Shown here piece by piece: positions 59,549 through 64,000 of a stretch of DNA of 64,000 nt (positions are counted from its first letter, which is position 1; each line of letters opens with the position of its first letter). Made by a program: the position numbers and the translations under genes. The stretch is from Pedobacter sp. Leaf41 (GTDB taxonomy: Bacteria; Bacteroidota; Bacteroidia; Sphingobacteriales; Sphingobacteriaceae). Location: assembly GCF_001422545.1 (NCBI RefSeq), contig NZ_LMLE01000013.1, positions 54,413-118,412 on the forward strand, written 5' to 3'. The notes under the pieces are model-generated. The model did no database searches. It was not told where the DNA came from and saw nothing but the letters and a program-made list of their open reading frames with translations.

Positions 59549-61090
59549 ATGCAAAAAGACATCGAAATTACGCTTCTTCCTCATCAGCTGGATCAGGATG
59601 AAATCATCAAAAACAAGCTTTTAGAGTCCTTAAAATTGTCGGAAAACCGAATCAAGTCTTTCGAAATTTTGAAACGTTCCATTGATGCCCGCTCCAGAAA
59701 GGTTATTTTTCGCCTGCAAGTCAGAGTTTTTATTGATGAAGAACCTGCAATAGATATCTCGGTGGTCACTTATCAAAATGTAAGTGATGCAAAACCTGTA
59801 TTAATTATTGGGGCCGGGCCGTCAGGATTATTTGCCGCCTTACAATGTATTGAGAATGGTTTAAAACCCATCATCATTGAGCGTGGAAAAGATGTGAAAC
59901 AGCGCCGCAGAGATTTAGCAGCTATAAATAAACAAGGTTTGGTCAATACCGAATCAAATTATTGTTATGGAGAAGGTGGTGCCGGTACCTATTCTGATGG
60001 GAAACTTTATACACGCTCTAATAAAAGGGGGGACATAAATAAAGTATTACAGGTTTTTGTTGATCACGGTGCTGAGAAGGATATCATGATAGATGCTCGG
60101 CCGCACATTGGTACAAACAAGTTGCCACACATTATTACTGCAATAAAGGATACCATATTAAATGCTGGTGGAGAAGTTTTCTTCGATACACAGATGACAG
60201 ACATCATTACCGAATTTGGTAAAGTAAAAGGCATTGAGGTAAATTTTGAAGATAAAATATATGCAGACCATCTCATCCTTGCAACAGGTCACTCCGCAAG
60301 AGATGTGTATGAATTATTACATAGAAAGAATATTTTAATCGAAGCAAAGCCATTTGCATTAGGAGTAAGAATTGAACACCCTCAGGAAATTATCGATGGA
60401 GCCCAATATCACTGCGATATCCGGTCTGAATTTTTACCGCCTGCTTACTATAGCTTGGTAGAGCAGGTGGGGGCACGCGGTGTATTTTCATTTTGTATGT
60501 GTCCCGGCGGCATTATAGCACCTTGTGCTACGGGCGAAAATGAGATTGTTGTAAACGGCTGGTCGCCTTCAAAAAGGAATAATCCTTTTGCAAATTCTGG
60601 CACCGTTGTTCAAGTTACTTTAGATGATGTTCAGGGTTATGATCCGCTGAGAATGCTAAACTTTCAATCGGAAATAGAAAAGCTTGCTTTCGAAGCTGGT
60701 GGTGGAAATCTGGTAGCCCCAGCCCAACGCATGATAGATTTTGTCAATAACAAGCTATCGATAGATTTGCCTAGAAATTCCTATCTGCCAGGTACTAAAA
60801 GCGTAATGTTAGATAATATTCTCCCCCAATTCGTATCCGAGAGTTTAAAAGCAGCACTGCCTTTGTTTGGAAAAAAAATGAAAGGCTATTATACAAATGA
60901 GGCAATCTTGGTTGGTGTAGAAAGCCGAACCTCTTCGACCGTTCGTATTCCACGAGATAAAGAATCTTATCAGCACCCCCAGATTAAGGGCTTGTATCCT
61001 TGCGCAGAAGGTGCTGGGTATGCTGGCGGAATTGTTTCAGCGGCTATTGATGGAATTAACTGTGCCAACGCAATCCTAAACTCGCTATAA
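59549..61090 (+). CDS. COG2509-type FAD-dependent oxidoreductase
   Basis: The 513-residue protein has an N-terminal alpha/beta extension (KDIEITLLPHQLDQDEI), the FAD motif LIIGAGPSGLFAALQ (about 84-98), and the family-specific CYGEGGAGTYSDGKLYTR block. It also has LATGHSARDVYELL and a C-terminal GLYPCAEGAGYAGGIVSAAIDG. These uncharacterised flavoproteins resemble NAD(P)/FAD dehydrogenases. An in-frame GTG at 59516 is rejected because it overlaps the promoter element. Substrate unknown. Confidence 0.92.
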   Translation: MQKDIEITLLPHQLDQDEIIKNKLLESLKLSENRIKSFEILKRSIDARSRKVIFRLQVRVFIDEEPAIDISVVTYQNVSDAKPVLIIGAGPSGLFAALQCIENGLKPIIIERGKDVKQRRRDLAAINKQGLVNTESNYCYGEGGAGTYSDGKLYTRSNKRGDINKVLQVFVDHGAEKDIMIDARPHIGTNKLPHIITAIKDTILNAGGEVFFDTQMTDIITEFGKVKGIEVNFEDKIYADHLILATGHSARDVYELLHRKNILIEAKPFALGVRIEHPQEIIDGAQYHCDIRSEFLPPAYYSLVEQVGARGVFSFCMCPGGIIAPCATGENEIVVNGWSPSKRNNPFANSGTVVQVTLDDVQGYDPLRMLNFQSEIEKLAFEAGGGNLVAPAQRMIDFVNNKLSIDLPRNSYLPGTKSVMLDNILPQFVSESLKAALPLFGKKMKGYYTNEAILVGVESRTSSTVRIPRDKESYQHPQIKGLYPCAEGAGYAGGIVSAAIDGINCANAILNSL

Positions 61091-61121
61091 AACATTATAA
61101 TCCTAGGCTTGTTGTTTAAAT

Positions 61122-61598
61122 ATGCTGAATATTTTAAACGAAATGCAAAAAGCCTTTAATGGCGATGCTTGGCATGGTAATCATTCCATGCAGGTTTTAA
61201 ATAATGTTCTGGCAGAAAATGCCTTCGAACATTTCATTCCTGGAGCACATTCTATTGCAGAAATTGCACTTCACCTTACCTCCTGGACAGAAGAAGTAAC
61301 TTCAAGATTGATGGGCGCACCCTCAGGTGAACCCATAAAAGGGGATTGGCCTATTCCTGAAGTAAAATCTGCTCAAGCGTGGGAAAGAATTATTTTTGAT
61401 TTCAAGGTAGCCAATGAAGAACTTATCCGGCAATGCACTGAATTTTCAGATAGTCAATGGGATTCAGAAACTTTAAATGAGATCACTCCAATTTCAGGTT
61501 CAGCAATAACTAAAGTAGAGTTGTTAAACGGCTTGATACAACACCACGCTTATCACGCTGGCCAAATTGCGCTGTTATCAAAATTTAATAATGCCTAA
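61122..61598 (+). CDS. DinB-like metal-binding protein
   Basis: The 158-residue protein has the DinB four-helix pattern: an early histidine (DAWHGNHSM), a middle HLTSW at about 50 and a late HHAYHAGQIALL. These histidines place a metal at one end of the bundle. In Bacteroidota such proteins may act in thiol transfer or damage response; the exact function is not known. The CoA-binding gene starts nine bases later, so they are likely co-expressed. Confidence 0.88.
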   Translation: MLNILNEMQKAFNGDAWHGNHSMQVLNNVLAENAFEHFIPGAHSIAEIALHLTSWTEEVTSRLMGAPSGEPIKGDWPIPEVKSAQAWERIIFDFKVANEELIRQCTEFSDSQWDSETLNEITPISGSAITKVELLNGLIQHHAYHAGQIALLSKFNNA

Positions 61599-61607
61599 CT
61601 TTAAGAA

Positions 61608-61967
61608 ATGAAAAAGACATTAATAATAGGAGCTTCACCAGATCCATCAAGATACGCTTATAAAGCCGCCCATATGTTAAAGCGCTTCAATCATGATTTT
61701 GTAAATGTTGGTATCAAAAAAGGTGAAGTCGCCGGCATCGAGATAGAGAAGCCTGGAGTAATTCATGATGATATCGACACCATTACACTTTATATCGGGC
61801 CAGTTTTGCAGCCTCAGTATCATGATTATATACTAGACACCAAGCCAAAGCGGGTGATTTTTAATCCTGGTACTGAGAACTTTGAACTCGAAAAGTTATT
61901 AGATCAGCATGGAATTGAACCGGTTAGAGCTTGTACATTAGTGATGCTAAGTACGGGCCAATATTGA
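61608..61967 (+). CDS. CoA-binding-domain protein
   Basis: The 119-residue protein is a single Rossmann-like CoA-binding domain: TLIIGASPDPSRYAYKAAHMLKRF at the start, VNVGIKKGEVAGI and VIFNPGTENFELEKLL later. It matches the small stand-alone CoA-binding family. The ligand may be CoA or a nucleotide; function is unknown. It is nine bases after the DinB-like gene. A 707-base gap follows, holding the IS110 element's left flank. Confidence 0.9.
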   Translation: MKKTLIIGASPDPSRYAYKAAHMLKRFNHDFVNVGIKKGEVAGIEIEKPGVIHDDIDTITLYIGPVLQPQYHDYILDTKPKRVIFNPGTENFELEKLLDQHGIEPVRACTLVMLSTGQY

Positions 61968-62221
61968 TTTAGAAAGCGTTGTTTTTGCAATCGAACTTTA
62001 GCCAAACCTCTGCTTTAAATTCTTTTTCCCAGAATCAGGTACTGAACTCGTTTGCTACAATTATCAATCATAGATTTTAAGTTTAGATCGGTTCTGGTAG
62101 AGACATCCTTTACATATAACAATATTTCACCCATCCATCAAACCCAAAACCACCACACCAAAACCGTTACGCGGGCTTACTAGCTAAGCGACCAATACAC
62201 TTTCCAGTCTATATGTCCTAT
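61968..62221. other. Intergenic DNA left of the IS110 element
   Basis: I see no gene or RNA here. It ends with several TCTATAT words (for example 62208-62215 and 62223-62230), which recur around the element. Confidence 0.4.
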
Positions 62222-62235
62222 ATCTATATGGTTCA
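62222..62235 (+). repeat. 14-bp direct repeat, left copy (candidate IS110 junction)
   Basis: ATCTATATGGTTCA here is identical to 63806-63819, and matching continues with a few mismatches. The two copies enclose the transposase gene. A CT dinucleotide at 62224-62225 could be the recombination core. Confidence 0.55.
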
Positions 62236-62328
62236 TAAAACAAAAAGGCGATTGCCGAAGGCCAAATCACACGGCCGCTGCTGAAGCCAGATCGACCTTT
62301 GGGCTGTAAAACCTATATTATCTATATT

Positions 62329-62526
62329 TCTCCTATGTTTGAGACGAATCTTTTAAAGGTTTAAATTGTAATCACTTAAGTGAAGAATGATGAGAGCGGA
62401 TGTATTTCTAAACAACATTCAATTGTATCTCCTATGTTTGAGACGAATCTTTTAAAGGTTTAAATTGTAATCACTTAAGTGAAGAATGATGAGAGCGGAT
62501 GTATTTCTAAACAACATTCAATTGTA
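62329..62526 (+). repeat. Perfect 99-bp tandem duplication
   Basis: Positions 62329-62427 and 62428-62526 are identical by eye. Each unit starts TCTCCTATGTTTGAGACG, contains the palindrome TCACTTAAGTGA and ends CATTCAATTGTA. There are exactly two copies and no spacer, so it is not a CRISPR array. It lies in the IS110 left non-coding flank. Confidence 0.95.
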
Positions 62527-62674
62527 TGTTCACATATAGATATTGCCTCATCCTTCTTTGCCTTTTAGAGTCTGAACAGAATGTAAGGCGTACCTGAATC
62601 GGGTGCAGCCAGAATATCCAACCAGGAGAGAAGACGAGGGAAGGTTATCACTTTTGTTAACCAATTAATAGACG
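62527..62674 (+). ncRNA. Candidate bridge RNA region of the IS110 element
   Basis: IS110-group elements encode a bridge RNA in the non-coding DNA before the transposase. Here 62587-62610 folds as GGC-GTACC, loop TGAATCG, GGTGC-(A)-GCC, an eight-pair stem with one bulge. A second hairpin GGTTA/TAACC lies at 62643-62662. CATATAGATAT at 62533-62543 is the exact complement of 62220-62230 in the flank and a nine-base match to the right flank. The RNA could begin further left, within the tandem repeat. No expression evidence is available. Confidence 0.35.
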
Positions 62675-63730
62675 ATGACAAATATTGCAAAACAGGCAGT
62701 GGGCATTGATGTGGCCCAGAAAGAATTAGTGGTGTCTTTGGGAAGGATGAGCCATGATACAGGCATTGAGATCTATGGCTATAAGACATTTGCCAATAGC
62801 ATCATTGGTTTCAAGAGCCTGGTTTCATGGGTAGAAAAGCTTAGCTTAGACGAGCTGAATGTTAGATATGTAATGGAAGCTACAGGAGTTTACCACGAAA
62901 GTCTGGCATATTATCTTTCGGATCAGGGCAATCAGGTCAGTATTGTATTGCCCAACAAGATCAGTAATTATTTCAGGACGCTTGATATCAGAACGATCAC
63001 CGACAAGACCGCATCCCAGGCAATATGCAGGTTTGCATTGGAGCGCAGGCTGGAGGATTGGCAGCAGCCCAAGAAAATGTACAGGATGCTCAAACAGCTT
63101 ACCCGGGAAAGAGATCAGCTTATTGTGGAACGGACCGCACTTAAAAACCAGATGCACGCAGAACTTTCAGAAGCTTTCCCCAATCAAAGCAGTGTGAAAC
63201 GGCTTTTTGAGCGTATAGAGTTGATCAACAGACATGAGCTGGAAATTAAAACTGAACTGTCCAGAACTGTAAAGGAGGATGCAGAACTGTCGAAGAAGAT
63301 ATCGCTGATTACAACTATTCCCGGAGTGGGAAAATTAACAGCGCTTATCGTTCTGGCTGAAACAAATGGATTTGAGCTGATCAAAAGCAAGAAGCAGCTG
63401 ATTGGCTACAGTGGACTTGATGTAAAAGTAAAGGATTCCGGAACGTCCGTAAAAGGAAAGCCCCGAATATCAAAAAGAGGCAACAGACATCTCCGCAAAA
63501 CGATGCACATGCCTGCCCTGGCAGCAATACGAAACAGCGGGCCCCACAAGGACATGTTCGTCAGACTTGTTTCAGGCCATGGAGTAAAAATGAAGGCAGC
63601 GGTGGCCGTGCAGCGAAAACTACTGGCACTGATATATACCATCTTTAAGACGGAGAAACCATATGACAAGAATTATGAGAAAAGTATTATAAACAAGGAA
63701 ATAATGGTTAGAGCAGCTACCATAAAGTAA
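62675..63730 (+). CDS. IS110-family transposase (RNA-guided recombinase)
   Basis: The 351-residue protein has an N-terminal RuvC-like DEDD domain with Asp12 (GIDVAQKE), Glu68 (VMEATGVYHE) and Asp110 (TITDKTASQAI), a coiled-coil middle (about 125-200), and a C-terminal Tnp_20 domain. The last contains TTIPGVGKLTALIVLAE, GYSGLDVK and the catalytic-serine region DSGTSVKGKP (Ser255) with RISKRGNRHLRK. In the usual TDxxDA form a second aspartate would lie at 113; here it is Ala. The frame is intact, so the enzyme may be active. It excises and inserts the element using a bridge RNA. Confidence 0.95.
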   Translation: MTNIAKQAVGIDVAQKELVVSLGRMSHDTGIEIYGYKTFANSIIGFKSLVSWVEKLSLDELNVRYVMEATGVYHESLAYYLSDQGNQVSIVLPNKISNYFRTLDIRTITDKTASQAICRFALERRLEDWQQPKKMYRMLKQLTRERDQLIVERTALKNQMHAELSEAFPNQSSVKRLFERIELINRHELEIKTELSRTVKEDAELSKKISLITTIPGVGKLTALIVLAETNGFELIKSKKQLIGYSGLDVKVKDSGTSVKGKPRISKRGNRHLRKTMHMPALAAIRNSGPHKDMFVRLVSGHGVKMKAAVAVQRKLLALIYTIFKTEKPYDKNYEKSIINKEIMVRAATIK

Positions 63731-64000
63731 ACTGCTCTAATGAAGCTAGCTTAAGCTGCTTTGAAAAGTAAAAATAACAAAAAAACATTTGGATTTCAAC
63801 ACAGAATCTATATGGTTCAAAAACCCAAGAAAGCTCACATTTTGCATCATCAGCTTATCCTATATCTTCCCGCTCCCGCTAGCTCAGCCAGCGTCCTGCG
63901 GATGTGATTTTCCGAAGTGTACACCCGATTGCCCTATTTGTTTTGGCGTTATCCAAAAAATTTCATCCTGAAAAACAGGCTTTTACAATAAAGATCAAAA
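63731..64000. other. Right non-coding part of the IS110 element and flank
   Basis: After the transposase stop there is a palindrome AGCTTAAGCT (63748-63757), A-rich DNA, the right direct repeat and then GC-richer sequence (63865-63905) with CGCTAGCTCAGCCAGCG, able to form a four-pair stem. A 60-codon TTG-start frame across this area is not convincing. Confidence 0.45.
63806..63819 (+). repeat. 14-bp direct repeat, right copy (candidate IS110 junction)
   Basis: Identical to 62222-62235, with a CT dinucleotide at 63808-63809 as candidate core. Confidence 0.55.

Larger units (their letters stand above)
62226..63809 (+). mobile_element. IS110-family insertion sequence (boundaries proposed)
   Basis: The element is defined by its IS110-family transposase gene. 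I propose ends at the CT dinucleotides of the two 14-bp direct repeats, giving about 1.58 kb with a long left non-coding part (about 450 bases) and a short right part (about 80 bases). IS110 elements make no regular target duplication beyond a short core, so the ends cannot be fixed by eye; an alternative left end near 62527 would give about 1.29 kb. The left part contains a GC-richer structured stretch at 62247-62310, the 99-bp tandem repeat and stem-loops next to the gene. The right part contains the palindrome AGCTTAAGCT at 63748-63757. Confidence 0.6.

Noticed and set aside
62329..62526. CRISPR-like array
   Set aside because: Only two adjacent identical units without spacers and no cas genes; it is a tandem duplication.
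63789..63971. 60-codon TTG-start frame with several cysteines
   Set aside because: It spans the right direct repeat and hairpin-rich DNA, has no promoter, and resembles no known family.

Overview
The window looks like chromosomal DNA of a Bacteroidota bacterium, most probably a Pedobacter-like member of the Sphingobacteriaceae. This placement is inferred from several things: low GC content, AT-rich spacers without clear Shine-Dalgarno sequences, repeated TAnnTTTG promoter elements, and Bacteroidota-typical families (GIN-domain DUF2807, BT_3928-type DoxX protein, DUF1599, CrtD/CruF/CrtW carotenoid enzymes, solitary CdaA behind folP). I saw no rRNA, tRNA or CRISPR array.

Layout. 1-10.5 kb: a truncated membrane protein, an ArsC/Spx-like protein, a secreted carboxypeptidase-regulatory-fold protein, an M1 metallopeptidase, a methyltransferase, a VF530-type small protein, a polysaccharide deacetylase, a GT39/GtrA pair, pdxJ, and an EamA transporter with a heptanucleotide tandem repeat against its start codon. 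10.5-17.6 kb: gcvP, a serine hydrolase and a YceI protein, separated by gaps holding decayed REP/MITE-like repeats. 17.6-30.2 kb: an MBL hydrolase, recJ, lptB, a GH3-family protein, a DUF1232/DUF2752/CCC-motif run, a bacilliredoxin, the divergent folP-cdaA and DUF1599-BT_3928-OppB-like permease groups, and aroK. 30.2-42.4 kb: a carotenoid region. It has crtD behind an M28 peptidase, then rlmD and others, then a tight run of acyltransferase, glycosyltransferase, cruF-like hydratase, ispH, crtW and hemH. Together these predict a keto, 1'-hydroxylated, glycosylated and probably acylated monocyclic carotenoid. 42.4-50.6 kb: gntK, waaA, a nucleotide-sugar operon (ugd, uxs, galE), a CpsB-like phosphatase, a MacB/FtsX-type permease and an A-type Fe-S carrier.

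50.6-62 kb: a methylmalonyl-CoA mutase large subunit and dnaA, with a 584-bp upstream gap containing DnaA-box-like sites (candidate oriC or dnaA control region). Then come a Nudix hydrolase, a lemA/TPM/TPM group, a WG-repeat protein, a COG2509 flavoprotein, a DinB-like protein and a CoA-binding protein.

62-64 kb: an IS110-family element, the most interesting part of the window. IS110 transposases are RNA-guided recombinases that use a bridge RNA encoded in a non-coding end. Here the transposase has a long non-coding left flank with a perfect 99-bp tandem duplication and predicted stem-loops. The element is flanked by a 14-bp direct repeat containing a CT dinucleotide, and an 11-nt segment just before the gene is complementary to that flank. 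The transposase also appears to lack the usual fourth acidic residue of its RuvC-like domain. The element ends and the RNA are hypotheses from reading, not computed results.
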